NCBI GenBank assembly: GCA_036756705.1
Contig: DAIOKN010000006.1
Span: 1-64,000 of the forward strand
Length of the DNA stretch: 64,000 bases
Direction: 5' to 3'
From: Caproicibacter sp002399225
GTDB taxonomy: Bacteria; Bacillota; Clostridia; Oscillospirales; Acutalibacteraceae
The notes under the pieces were generated by a model that was given only the letters and a program-made list of their open reading frames with translations, searched no databases and had not been told where the DNA came from. Below, one piece after another: positions 50,253 to 58,446 of this stretch; the first letter of the stretch is position 1; every line of letters starts with the position of its first letter. Position numbers and translations under genes: made by a program.

Positions 50253-51410
50253 TTGAAAAAAAGCACTGCGATTCTTATGGCTCTTTTGTTTTTACTCTCC
50301 GGCTCCGGATGCACCGCCGGGGCACCGCCGGAAAAAGAGACGCCGCGAACTTCTGCACGGGCAGAGCTTTGCCTCTCCTCCGCGGCAGGAACAAAACACG
50401 CTGCAGTTCATACGCTGGAACATCGGAAAAAGCTGACGAAGGATTTTTCCTCGCTGGATTTTCCGGAACTGGCTAAAAAATACCACCTTGTCTCCGTTCC
50501 CACTTACGACGGTTCCGGTCAGGCAACCCACCCAAAGATTTTGTATTTTCCCGACGGCTGGAACGGTTGGAAATACTGGATGTCCTTTACCCCTTACCCC
50601 GGCGGGGCCGCCGCCTACGAGAACCCCTCCGTGGTTGTCTCCAATGATCTGATCCATTGGAAAGAGCCCGGAAAAGCGGAAAATCCCATTTCCGGAATCC
50701 CCGCGGACTCCGTTTACGGCGGGCACTATTCGGATTCCCATATCGTCATGCACGGCAGACTCATGGAACTGTGGTACCGCTATAACAGGGGAAACCGGAA
50801 AACGGTTCGGCCGGATTACAGTATGGACTTTTATTACCGGCGGACTTCTTCGGACGGCATCCATTGGTCCAGCCCGGAACTGATGCACCGGTCCCCGGAT
50901 GGCATCCTGAGTCTCGTTGTCAACTACAGCGGCTCGGAATATGAGTTCTGGTATACCAACTATCGGCATCAGCTTTTGCACGCGGTCAGCAAAGACGGCA
51001 GTAACTGGAGCGTCCCCGACATCTGCGTGCTTTCCCTGCCCAAAAATTATGCGCCGTGGCATCAGGATATCATTCAATACAACCGCCAGTACTACCTGCT
51101 CCAGACAGGAATCAACCTTTCCGACTATTCTTTTTCCCTGTTTCTGTCCCACTCTTCGGACGGCGTCCATTTTTCAAATGGGATTCCATTTTACCCAAGC
51201 GATGATCCGCTGATTCTCTCCCACCGTGCCTGGCTGTACCGCAGCACTCTTACCGCGGGGAAAAACGGTTTTGACCTCATGATCTCTATGCGCTTCCCGG
51301 ACGGTCGGTGGTACCTGATGAAAAGCGAGCTGTTCGCTTCGGCTTTCTATCAAAACTGGAAATCCGCCATTCTTTTGCGGCCCGGCGGGTCGCAAAGCCT
51401 TTTCCTATGA
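50253..51410 (+). CDS. Lipoprotein with five-bladed beta-propeller (GH43/GH32-like) fold
   Basis: A 385-aa lipoprotein with signal peptide and lipobox SGSGC (Cys20). The remainder shows repeated propeller strands: GWNGWKYWMSFTPYP, NPSVVVSNDLIHWKEPG, YSDSHIVMHGRLMELWYRY, YYRRTSSDGIHWSSPELM, LLHAVSKDGSNWSVPD, HSSDGVHFSNGIPFYP. This resembles glycoside hydrolase clans GH43/62/32/68, with possible acidic residues (Asp in GGHYSDSH, Glu in MELWYR and EYEFWY). Catalysis is unproven; it may be a glycan-binding protein. Start TTG behind CAGGGGGCG. Single-gene unit. Confidence 0.75.
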   Translation: MKKSTAILMALLFLLSGSGCTAGAPPEKETPRTSARAELCLSSAAGTKHAAVHTLEHRKKLTKDFSSLDFPELAKKYHLVSVPTYDGSGQATHPKILYFPDGWNGWKYWMSFTPYPGGAAAYENPSVVVSNDLIHWKEPGKAENPISGIPADSVYGGHYSDSHIVMHGRLMELWYRYNRGNRKTVRPDYSMDFYYRRTSSDGIHWSSPELMHRSPDGILSLVVNYSGSEYEFWYTNYRHQLLHAVSKDGSNWSVPDICVLSLPKNYAPWHQDIIQYNRQYYLLQTGINLSDYSFSLFLSHSSDGVHFSNGIPFYPSDDPLILSHRAWLYRSTLTAGKNGFDLMISMRFPDGRWYLMKSELFASAFYQNWKSAILLRPGGSQSLFL

Positions 51411-51451
51411 CAAGAGGACGGACCGGGTTAAAAACCCGGTCCGTCCTCTTG
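51411..51451. terminator. Perfect bidirectional terminator
   Basis: 41-bp structure with 19-bp perfect arms starting CAAGAGGACGG and ending CCGTCCTCTTG around an AAA loop; it follows the propeller lipoprotein. Confidence 0.85.
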
Positions 51452-51506
51452 TGTTTTCTGGCCCTAAAGCATACGCTCCGCCAAAAGGGCCTGAGCCCGG
51501 CTCAAT

Positions 51507-51956
51507 TCAAAGAGAAGGGCTTGTTTTTTTAATTTCACGAAGCAAGCCAGAAAGTTCGTCGGCCTTTTCCCTAACCTGCTTCATCTTGTCTTTCGGAATA
51601 TTATAAGACATAAACACATCCTTGATCGTCTGAACCGATTCGCAGAGGTTTTTATTCACGGTGATAAACTCATTGAACACATTGCTTTTGCTGGCATTCT
51701 GAAACTGACGGATGTCATTTTTAATGTACTGCACCATTTCCTGTGAGTTGGAAAAGACGCCCGCCGCCAGCGGGTAAGGTTTCACCATCTGAAGGAAAAA
51801 CTTGTCCTTTACATTGATGTTGTACACATAAGACAGTTCTGTCTGGCCGAAATAGAAATGGATAAAGCTGATGATCCCATGCAGGCTGGTCACTTTTGCG
51901 CCCAGCTGCGTCAGTTTCATATCGATTTCTTCCTGATTGGCACTCATACCATTCAT
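51507..51956 (-). CDS. Conserved hypothetical helical protein
   Basis: A 149-aa soluble protein predicted mostly helical, with no signal peptide: MKLTQLGAKVTSLHGIISFIHFYFGQ, VYNINVKDKFFLQMVKPYP, then a coiled-coil-like C-terminus (NLCESVQTIKDVFMSYNIPKDKMKQVREKADELSGLLREI). I do not recognise the family. GGGGGAG precedes the ATG. It follows the transporter gene by 25 bp on the same strand, so the two may be co-transcribed; it could be an accessory protein. Confidence 0.7.
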   Translation of the reverse strand: MNGMSANQEEIDMKLTQLGAKVTSLHGIISFIHFYFGQTELSYVYNINVKDKFFLQMVKPYPLAAGVFSNSQEMVQYIKNDIRQFQNASKSNVFNEFITVNKNLCESVQTIKDVFMSYNIPKDKMKQVREKADELSGLLREIKKTSPSL

Positions 51957-51981
51957 GGATGACTCCCCCTTGTTTCTATTA

Positions 51982-53247
51982 TTATACCAGATAAAATACA
52001 ATAAGATAGATCATTGAAAGTAAAATTGATACAATCATCAGAGGAAATCCATATTTTGTATATTCCGCGAAAGACAGCTTGCAGCCATGCTTTTCCGCCA
52101 GCCCGGACACCACCACGTTGGCGGAAGCGCCGATCAGGGTTCCGTTGCCGCCCAAGCATGCGCCGAGGGAAATCGCCCACCAGAGCGGCGTGATACTCAT
52201 GCCGTGAACTCCCAGGGCTTTGATCAGCGGAATCAACGTAGCCACAAACGGGATGTTATCCAAAACAGAGGATGCCAGCGCGGCAAACCAAATGAGGACA
52301 ACGCCAGTCAGAAGCAGATTGTTTTTCGTCAGATGTACGACTACGGTAGCCAGATCGTTGATCACGCCGACTTTCTCAAGCGCGCCGACCAGTACAAAGA
52401 GGCCGCCAAAGAAAAACAGCGTCGGCCACTCCACATTTAAGAACACTTCATCCACGCTTGCACCGCTCAGCAGAAGAAGAAGTGCCGCGCCGCTCAGGGC
52501 GACCATCGCGGAAGTGAGGCCAAGCTGCGTATGAAAGAAAAAGCCCGCGATAACAAGCACCAGCACAGCGATCGACTTTTTCAAAAGGGGAATATCCTTC
52601 AGCGCTTTCTTTTCGTCAAAGCTCAGAATTTCCTGTCTTTTTTCTTCGCTGATCGCAAGCTGCTTTCGGAACAGCATTTTAAAGATTAGAAACAGCACAA
52701 CGAAAATGATCGCGATAATAGGCCACAAGTTGACAAGAAAATCCGTGAATCCCAGATTGGAAGCACTGCCGATCATAATGTTCGGCGGGTCGCCGATCAG
52801 GGTTGCCGTGCCCCCGAGGTTCGACGCGATAATTTCCGGAATCAGAAACGGGATTGGATTTAGATCCAAAGTATCGGTGATAACAAACGTCATCGGCACA
52901 ATCAGCAGAACCGTTGTGACATTGTCCAAAATTCCTGAGATCACGGCTGTGATCAGGCTGAGGCTGAGGATGATCTTCCAGGGATCACCTTTTACTTTTT
53001 TGGCCGCAAAAATGGCGAGATATTCAAAGGCGCCCGTATTTTTTACAATGCCGACGATAATCATCATGCCGACCAAAACGCCCAGCGTGTTGAAATCGAT
53101 GTAGCTCAAGGCCTGCTGAAAGGTCATGATTTTGAAAAGGACCACCAAACATGCACCGGCCAAAGCCGCTACGGTTCGGTTGACTTTCTCACTTATAATC
53201 AGCGCCATTACGACAACAAAAATTGTTATGGAAGCAACAAACTGCAT
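51982..53247 (-). CDS. SLC13/ArsB/NhaD-type (ion transporter superfamily) membrane transporter
   Basis: A 421-aa membrane protein with about eleven hydrophobic segments. Motifs: LVGMMIIVGIVKNTGAFEYLAIFAAKK, SGILDNVTTVLLIVPM, NLGGTATLIGDPPNIMIGSASNLGF, SSVLDNIPFVATLIPLI and ACLGGNGTLIGASANVV, the duplicated helix-hairpin motifs of the CitMHS/ArsB/NhaD group. Such proteins move dicarboxylates, sulfate, arsenite or Na+/H+. The DNVTT and DNIPF pair and GDPPN motif lean to the YbiR/ArsB-like branch. The ATG at 53247 lies behind GGGAAGGGAG. Confidence 0.85.
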   Translation of the reverse strand: MQFVASITIFVVVMALIISEKVNRTVAALAGACLVVLFKIMTFQQALSYIDFNTLGVLVGMMIIVGIVKNTGAFEYLAIFAAKKVKGDPWKIILSLSLITAVISGILDNVTTVLLIVPMTFVITDTLDLNPIPFLIPEIIASNLGGTATLIGDPPNIMIGSASNLGFTDFLVNLWPIIAIIFVVLFLIFKMLFRKQLAISEEKRQEILSFDEKKALKDIPLLKKSIAVLVLVIAGFFFHTQLGLTSAMVALSGAALLLLLSGASVDEVFLNVEWPTLFFFGGLFVLVGALEKVGVINDLATVVVHLTKNNLLLTGVVLIWFAALASSVLDNIPFVATLIPLIKALGVHGMSITPLWWAISLGACLGGNGTLIGASANVVVSGLAEKHGCKLSFAEYTKYGFPLMIVSILLSMIYLIVFYLV

Positions 53248-54008
53248 AGACAATCTCCCTTCCCTATAATAATTTGGCAAAAATCTGCAGCAAGAAGCCG
53301 CACCGCCTTTAAAAGGAATTTTGCGCATGAGGAAAGCACAAAACCCATTTGCAAAAGGAGCAAGTTTAAAGGCATCTGCGGCATCCGTTTTTGGGATGTG
53401 ACTTATCATACCAACACAAGGAACATTTGTAAAGGTTTTTCTTCGATCTTTGTCACTATTTGCGCATTATTGTGCTTGATTCGTTTTCTTTTTAGTTAAT
53501 TTTATGACGGCCTTTGACTTTCAAAAAAACTTTAATTTTCGTATTCTCCGTAACAAAGCAAAAAAAGACGCCCCTGCGGAGCCTTTTCCCGCAGCACGGC
53601 GCCCGCCGGACAGACATGGACCCCCTGTACAAAATCTCAACCGGAAAGTATAATAAATTGTATGAAAATTGCATTGCGTAAAAGTGCGGCGGCTGCCACT
53701 TCCGCATTTTTTTACAGCAGATTTGTTAAAAGGCCCTCTGAAAATTCGACCACTTCGGCTTTTCCCCGGGGACCCGCTGGCAAAAAGAAGCAAAGGAGGG
53801 CTCCGGGTCTGATCATATTTTTGACAATAACAAACAGATTATGAAGTTTATAAAGAAAAGAGCTTACTATATCATTCTGTAAGCAAATAAAAGGATTAGA
53901 CAGTTTGATGCTTTAGAAGTATGATAGGAACATTGTTGTGCTAAAGCAGCGTTTCGAACGCGCAAATGGGAAAGGGACAGATTGAAGATTCCAGGGGGAA
54001 AGAAACGG
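53248..54008. other. Gap of about 760 bp with asparaginase promoter
   Basis: No credible gene on either strand. It holds a probable promoter, TAGACA (53897-53902), 17-bp spacer, TATGAT (53920-53925), about 85 bp before the asparaginase start, and a weak hairpin CTGCGG/CCGCAG near 53575-53597. Confidence 0.55.
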
Positions 54009-55028
54009 ATGAAAAAAATACTTTTGATTGCAACGGGAGGAACCATCGCATCGTCTGAAACTAAGGAGGGTCTAGCTCCCGACTTGGACGCCGAGCGGAT
54101 CTTAGCCTACGTTCCGTGGATGAAAGACATCTGCAAACTGTCTTGCCGTTCCGTCATGAGCATTGACAGCACCAATATGAACCCGAAACAGATGGTTAAA
54201 ATTGCAGAGACCATCGGGGAGCATTACCGCGAATATGATGGCTTTGTCGTCACGCACGGGACAGATACGATGGGATATACCGCAGCGGCCCTGACCTACA
54301 TGCTCCCAAACATCAAAAAGCCCGTGGTACTCACCGGCTCTCAGATTGCCATGGAAAAGCCCTATACGGACGCAAAACAGAATCTGTCCGACGCCATTCG
54401 ATTCGCCTGTGAAAAGATCCGGGGCGTGTTCGTTTTGTTTGACGGCAGGCTGATCAACGGAACCCATGCAGTGAAAGTGAAAACGCGGAGCCCCGATGCT
54501 TTTGCAAGCATTAATTTTCCGACGGTGGCATACATTAAGCATGGGAAAATTACTTATAACAAGGTTTTAACTTCCAGCGACTGCCAGTGGGATGAATTGA
54601 AAAGGGCGCCTTTGCAGCCTTTTCAGATAAAAGCGGATCTTTGCGAGAATCTCCTGATTTTAAAGATGTTCCCGGGAATTCGGCCGGAGGTGTTTGACTT
54701 CATCAAAGAGCACTGCAAGGGCGTTGTTCTGGAGAGTTTTGGGATCGGCGGAATCCCGAATGAAGATTATGACCTTGTTTCCAAAGTTCAGGAACTCGTT
54801 CAAGCGGGCGTAGCCGTGGCGGTTACAACCCAATGCCTTCTGGAAGGAATCGATCTGGGCATCTATGCCATTGGCCAGCGGCTTGCAAAACAGAAAATCA
54901 TTTCCGCGGCCGACATGACAACGGAAGCCTTGACCATGAAGCTGATGTGGGCTTTGGGCAACCGCGAAAGCCTTGCCGCGGTTAAAGCGTTTGTAGAAAC
55001 ACCGTTTTTTGCGGACAGAAGCTATTGA
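54009..55028 (+). CDS. L-asparaginase, cytoplasmic
   Basis: A 339-aa asparaginase hydrolysing asparagine to aspartate and ammonia. Both catalytic triads are visible: LIATGGTIASSETKEGL (first Thr) and VVTHGTDTMGYTAAAL (Thr-Asp), with Lys in LTGSQIAMEKPYTDAKQN. No signal peptide, so it is intracellular (type I-like). GGGGGAAAG precedes the ATG at 54009. The next gene is a dicarboxylate/amino-acid symporter, so the pair may use or recycle asparagine and aspartate. Confidence 0.93.
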   Translation: MKKILLIATGGTIASSETKEGLAPDLDAERILAYVPWMKDICKLSCRSVMSIDSTNMNPKQMVKIAETIGEHYREYDGFVVTHGTDTMGYTAAALTYMLPNIKKPVVLTGSQIAMEKPYTDAKQNLSDAIRFACEKIRGVFVLFDGRLINGTHAVKVKTRSPDAFASINFPTVAYIKHGKITYNKVLTSSDCQWDELKRAPLQPFQIKADLCENLLILKMFPGIRPEVFDFIKEHCKGVVLESFGIGGIPNEDYDLVSKVQELVQAGVAVAVTTQCLLEGIDLGIYAIGQRLAKQKIISAADMTTEALTMKLMWALGNRESLAAVKAFVETPFFADRSY

Positions 55029-55242
55029 ATTTTAGGGCAGGGAAGCAGCCGTACGGCGGAAGAACATTCCGCGGGGGAATTCAATCTGTGAAAATCTTAC
55101 AGGAATAATTGATGTATTTTGTCAGAAATTGTGATAAGATAAGAAAGAATTTTTGTTTTTATGAAGGGGGAATCTTTCAGAATTTGTGATTCTTCAGCAC
55201 TTTCGTTAAAACTAATATGAGTCTGAGAAAGGTGTGAGAAAA

Positions 55243-56499
55243 ATGGAAAAGAAAAAGAAGGGACTGTCGCTCCCGGCATGGATTGGAATTTCCATGGTCG
55301 CCGGCATCGTGCTGGGCGCCATTCTGTGGGCATCCATGGGAGCCAAAGCCGCCGGGGACTTTACCACAGGCTATATCAAGCCGTTCGGCACAATTTTCAT
55401 CAATCTGCTGAAATTCGTTGTCGTGCCGATTGTTCTGCTTTCCATGGTTGACGGCATCGTTTCGATGCAGGACATTAAAAAGGTAGGCTCCATCGGCTGG
55501 AAAACCATTGTTTATTTTTTAGCCACCACGGCGATTGCCTGCGTAATCGGCCTAGTGATTGCCAGCTTATTTCAGGGCTCTTTCCCTGTGCTGAAAATGA
55601 GCGGAGGGCAGGCATTCCATTCCACTGCAAAAAGCAATATGATGGACACGATCGTCAACATTTTCCCGAGCAACCTCTGGAAGTCACTGACCAGCGCCAA
55701 CATGCTGCAGGTCATCGTGATCGCCCTGCTGTTCGGCGCCGCGATCTTGTCGGTCGGTGAAAAAGGAAAAATGGCGGCAGATCTGGTCTCCTCTTTATAC
55801 GCCGTGATGATGAAAATTATGATGTTTATCATCACGATCTCCCCGATCGGCGTTTTCTGCTTGATGACCTGGGTCGTTGCAAGCCAGGGGCCGCAGATCC
55901 TGGGCAGCCTCGCCATTGTGCTTGCCGCAGCTTACATCGGATACATCCTGCACGCCGTTATTGTTTACAGCATGTCGGTCAAGGTGTTCGCCGGTATGAA
56001 TCCCATCAAGTTCTTTAAGAGCATTGCTCCGGCTGCCATCTTTGCGTTTTCCTCTACTTCCTCCGTTGCGACGCTGCCGCTTTCCAAAGAGTGCTGTGAT
56101 AAGATGGATGTTAATTCGGAAGTATCTTCGTTTGTTCTGCCGCTGGGTGCTACGATCAATATGGACGGCACCGCCATTTATCAATGCGTGGCCACCGTTT
56201 TCATCGCCTGTTGCGTCGGAGTCCACCTGACAATGAGCCAGATGATCTTAATCGTCGTTACCGCGACGCTGGCCTCCATCGGTACAGCTGGCACGACCGG
56301 TTCCGGCGTCATTATGCTGACGATGGTTTTGGAAGCCGTCGGCATCGATCCTACTTACATAGGTCTGATCTTCGGCATCGACCGTCTGTTCGACATGGGC
56401 CGTACCACACTGAACATCATGGGCGATATCTCCTGCTCCGTTTGCGTCAACCACTGGGAAGCAAGAAAACTTCGCAAAAACAGTGTCGCCGCACAATAG
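55243..56499 (+). CDS. Dicarboxylate/amino acid:cation symporter (DAACS family)
   Basis: A 418-aa GltP/DctA-type transporter with eight membrane helices and two re-entrant loops. Key motifs: AFSSTSSVATLPLS (serine-rich loop), LGATINMDGTAIYQ (NMDGT), ASIGTAGTTGSGVIMLTMVLEAVGI and DRLFDMGRTTLNIMGDI. It takes up glutamate, aspartate or C4-dicarboxylates with Na+ or H+. The ATG at 55243 is preferred over GTG 55234, with AAAGG upstream. It follows asparaginase by 214 bp, possibly with its own promoter. Confidence 0.94.
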   Translation: MEKKKKGLSLPAWIGISMVAGIVLGAILWASMGAKAAGDFTTGYIKPFGTIFINLLKFVVVPIVLLSMVDGIVSMQDIKKVGSIGWKTIVYFLATTAIACVIGLVIASLFQGSFPVLKMSGGQAFHSTAKSNMMDTIVNIFPSNLWKSLTSANMLQVIVIALLFGAAILSVGEKGKMAADLVSSLYAVMMKIMMFIITISPIGVFCLMTWVVASQGPQILGSLAIVLAAAYIGYILHAVIVYSMSVKVFAGMNPIKFFKSIAPAAIFAFSSTSSVATLPLSKECCDKMDVNSEVSSFVLPLGATINMDGTAIYQCVATVFIACCVGVHLTMSQMILIVVTATLASIGTAGTTGSGVIMLTMVLEAVGIDPTYIGLIFGIDRLFDMGRTTLNIMGDISCSVCVNHWEARKLRKNSVAAQ

Positions 56500-56572
56500 C
56501 AGCAGGCACTGCTCCCTCAGAAGCTTTTGCTGAGCAAAAGGCCAGAGAGAGCATAGATCAGTTTGCTTCATC

Positions 56573-56609
56573 AAAGCCTGCGGCCGGATTTTATCCGATC
56601 GCAGGCTTT
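56573..56609 (+). terminator. Terminator of the symporter gene
   Basis: Arms AAAGCCTGCG and CGCAGGCTTT with inner GGAT/ATCC, followed by CCTTTTC. Confidence 0.8.
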
Positions 56610-56620
56610 CCTTTTCTGAC

Positions 56621-56657
56621 AAAAAGAAAAGCGCCGAAAACCTTGACGGCACGGCGT
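56621..56657 (-). terminator. Terminator of tRNA-Arg
   Basis: Minus strand stem CGCCG/CGGCG followed by CTTTTCTTTTT, four bases after the CCA end. Confidence 0.7.
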
Positions 56658-56660
56658 TTG

Positions 56661-56737
56661 TGGTGTCCTCGGGCGGATTCGAACCGCCGGCCTACCGCTT
56701 AGGAGGCGGTCGCTCTATCCAGCTGAGCTACGAAGAC
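56661..56737 (-). tRNA. tRNA-Arg (anticodon CCT)
   Basis: 77 nt including encoded CCA. Acceptor GTCTTCG pairs with CGAGGAC, D-arm GCTC/GAGC, anticodon stem ACCGC/GCGGT with loop CTCCTAA (anticodon CCT, reads AGG), T-arm GGCGG-TTCGAAT-CCGCC, discriminator A. All stems pair. Confidence 0.97.
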
Positions 56738-57059
56738 CTATGAAAATAAAAATTCTTCCTGCTGCAGTGCTTCCTACGATAAGAAAAAGAACAGGAAGAG
56801 GCACAAATACTTATCTAGTATAGATCAAGCGGGTTGCTTTGTCAATGACGGGCCTTCAAATCTCTGCTTTGTTCGCAAGGGAGGGACTTTTCTGTGAGCT
56901 CTTATCGGGTAGATGGACTTTTGTTTCAAAGAATTAGCTGAGTGTTTACTGGCAACAGGTGGACGCCTTACCACACGACGCTGCGTCGTCAGCAATATGT
57001 ATTTTAAAGTTTTTTGAATATTTTTGTACCATGCACTTTAGACATTACCCGATAAAAGA

Positions 57060-57129
57060 TAAGGTACCTTAAAATATTTCTTGACTATTGATTACTATGG
57101 CTTTATAATGCTTTATGTAAGGTACCTTA
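57060..57129 (+). promoter_or_regulatory. Autoregulated promoter of the MarR gene with two identical operators
   Basis: Perfect palindrome TAAGGTACCTTA occurs at 57060-57071 and 57118-57129, bracketing TTGACT (57081-57086), 17-bp spacer, TATAAT (57104-57109). The centres are 58 bp apart. This is a textbook arrangement for repression by a dimeric MarR-type protein. Confidence 0.85.
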
Positions 57130-57153
57130 ATAATTTGAAGGGAGCTAATAGAC

Positions 57154-57798
57154 ATGGAAAAAAATCTATCCGAAGAATTGTTACAACAGATTCGAAATTG
57201 CACGAATCTTATCCACCGACTGACTCATAGCGAGCGTCGTACTTTTCATACTGACGCCAAGGAAAACAAGATTGGGCGCGGCCAGGGCCTTGTATTACGT
57301 ATTCTTGCAGAAAAGGACGGATTAACGCAGACGGAAATTACCGAAATGCTGAATGTACGTCCATCTTCTCTCGGCGAACTTGTGGCAAAGCTTGAAAGCA
57401 ACGGTTATGTAGATCGCCGCCAAAATGGAAGCGACAAGCGGGTGATCAACGTATTTCTTACAGAGAAGGGGCGTGAGGCTGAAAAGAAGTTTATAAATCC
57501 GAGACGGGAGGCAGCCCAACTGTGGTGTTCCGGTTTGTCTGAAGATGAGAAAGTGCAACTTTCCGGACTTCTAAGCAAGATGATTGCTTCCATGGAGGAA
57601 GCATTGTCGAAGAATGAAGATGCGGGACAAGAAACGCCTTTTGGCCTAGGTTGCCCGAAAATGGATCAGAGCGATTTTACGCATCATGGTTCCCATTTTT
57701 TCCACAGTTGTCAAGGCAAAGAGTGCGAGGGTGATCGGAAAAAGCGGCGGAGGAAAATGGCAGAACAGTATTGGCAGGAACATTCTACTGTTAATTGA
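57154..57798 (+). CDS. MarR-family regulator with Cys/His-rich C-terminal extension
   Basis: A 214-aa protein. Residues ~10-150 are a MarR winged helix (RGQGLVLRILAEKDGLTQTEITEMLNVRPSSLGELVAKLESNGYVDRRQNGSDKRVINVFLTEKGRE). An extra ~55 residues follow that normal MarR proteins lack, with GLGCPKMDQSDFTHHGSHFFHSCQ and KEC: three Cys and four His in about 30 residues, a plausible metal or heme-binding tail, then a basic end. Many clostridial MarR proteins next to ABC or MFS exporters have such tails. Preceded by GAAGGGAG and its own dual-operator promoter. Confidence 0.9.
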   Translation: MEKNLSEELLQQIRNCTNLIHRLTHSERRTFHTDAKENKIGRGQGLVLRILAEKDGLTQTEITEMLNVRPSSLGELVAKLESNGYVDRRQNGSDKRVINVFLTEKGREAEKKFINPRREAAQLWCSGLSEDEKVQLSGLLSKMIASMEEALSKNEDAGQETPFGLGCPKMDQSDFTHHGSHFFHSCQGKECEGDRKKRRRKMAEQYWQEHSTVN

Positions 57799-58043
57799 TG
57801 TGGGATTTTATCAAACACAAAAACCTGAGGAACGAAAAGTTATCCCGGCATTTAGTTGAGAAAAAGCCAAAGGAATTCGGATTTACGGCCATTTGTCAGG
57901 ATAGTTCAAAAGTCAGTATAGCCGGTATTATCGGGATGTCGAATACTCTTGGCAAGCAGGGCAGTTCCCCAATTCCTTCGGAACGCATCCTTCGGGTGCA
58001 GCTGCGCGTCCTACGGACGCTTGAAAAGGGGCGGACAACTTAA
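57798..58043 (+). CDS. Doubtful small reading frame after the MarR gene
   Basis: 81 aa starting one base inside the MarR stop (TGATG). No family recognised; the first half is basic (WDFIKHKNLRNEKLSRHLVEKKPKEFGF), and the second half looks like translated non-coding sequence that runs into the terminator. It may be the decayed start of a gene once coupled to marR. Confidence 0.25.
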   Translation: MWDFIKHKNLRNEKLSRHLVEKKPKEFGFTAICQDSSKVSIAGIIGMSNTLGKQGSSPIPSERILRVQLRVLRTLEKGRTT

Positions 58044-58061
58044 CGTTGTTTCCGTCCCTTT
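58023..58061. terminator. Terminator after the MarR unit
   Basis: AAAAGGGGCGGACAAC and GTTGTTTCCGTCCCTTTT arms around TTAAC; T-run on both strands. Confidence 0.75.
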
Positions 58062-58325
58062 TCTTTTTCCGGCGTGGCCGGAGTATTGATTTCATACCCC
58101 GCCGCCTCCATTTTAAGCAGAAAAGTTTCAAAATCAGTAGGCCGTCCGAAAAGGACTCCGTCAATGGCCCGCCGCAGTTTTTCCTGATTGCACAGCGGCC
58201 TTTTTATCTCCGAGCCACTTATCATAGACGACCCATGCTCCAGACAAATTTGATCTCTCAACCTTCGGACGGCTTTGCCGGTGCCGAGAAAATCCCGGAT
58301 CTGATAGGCATGTTCCCCCCTCCCC
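58040..58325 (-). pseudogene. Relaxase/mobilization-protein remnant of a conjugative element
   Basis: Minus-strand pieces in two frames. One reads YQIRDFLGTGKAVRRLRDQI followed by CLEHGSSMI; another reads VVYDKWLGDKK across the same point; then KLRRAIDGVLFGRPTDFETF and LLKMEAAGYEI. These match the C-terminal part of clostridial ICE/Tn relaxases (LREAID..L...P.DFE.FL..LEAAGYE). The frameshift and missing N-terminal nuclease domain show it is dead. Confidence 0.75.
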
Positions 58326-58355
58326 TTCCTGATAAAATGTTTTTATGTTTCGCCC

Positions 58356-58384
58356 TTGACAAAATCATCGGATAGGGCTAACCT
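58356..58384 (+). promoter_or_regulatory. Promoter of the MFS-TetR operon
   Basis: TTGACA (58356-58361), 17-bp spacer, TAACCT (58379-58384), about 60 bp before the TTG start. A small palindrome TTCTAGAA lies at the ribosome-binding region. Confidence 0.6.
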
Positions 58385-58446
58385 GTAGACTATGGAAACA
58401 AAATAATCAAAAAATGTTTACAATGTTCTAGAATGGAGGCTCCTGT

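Noticed and set aside
53248..54008. Possible riboswitch or T-box before asparaginase
   Set aside because: No T-box sequence, specifier-like stem or terminator/antiterminator pair was found; only a plain promoter is visible.
56661..56737. tRNA-Arg 3' end as attachment site of the nearby conjugative remnants
   Set aside because: I saw no second copy of the tRNA 3' end in the window, so integration there cannot be supported.
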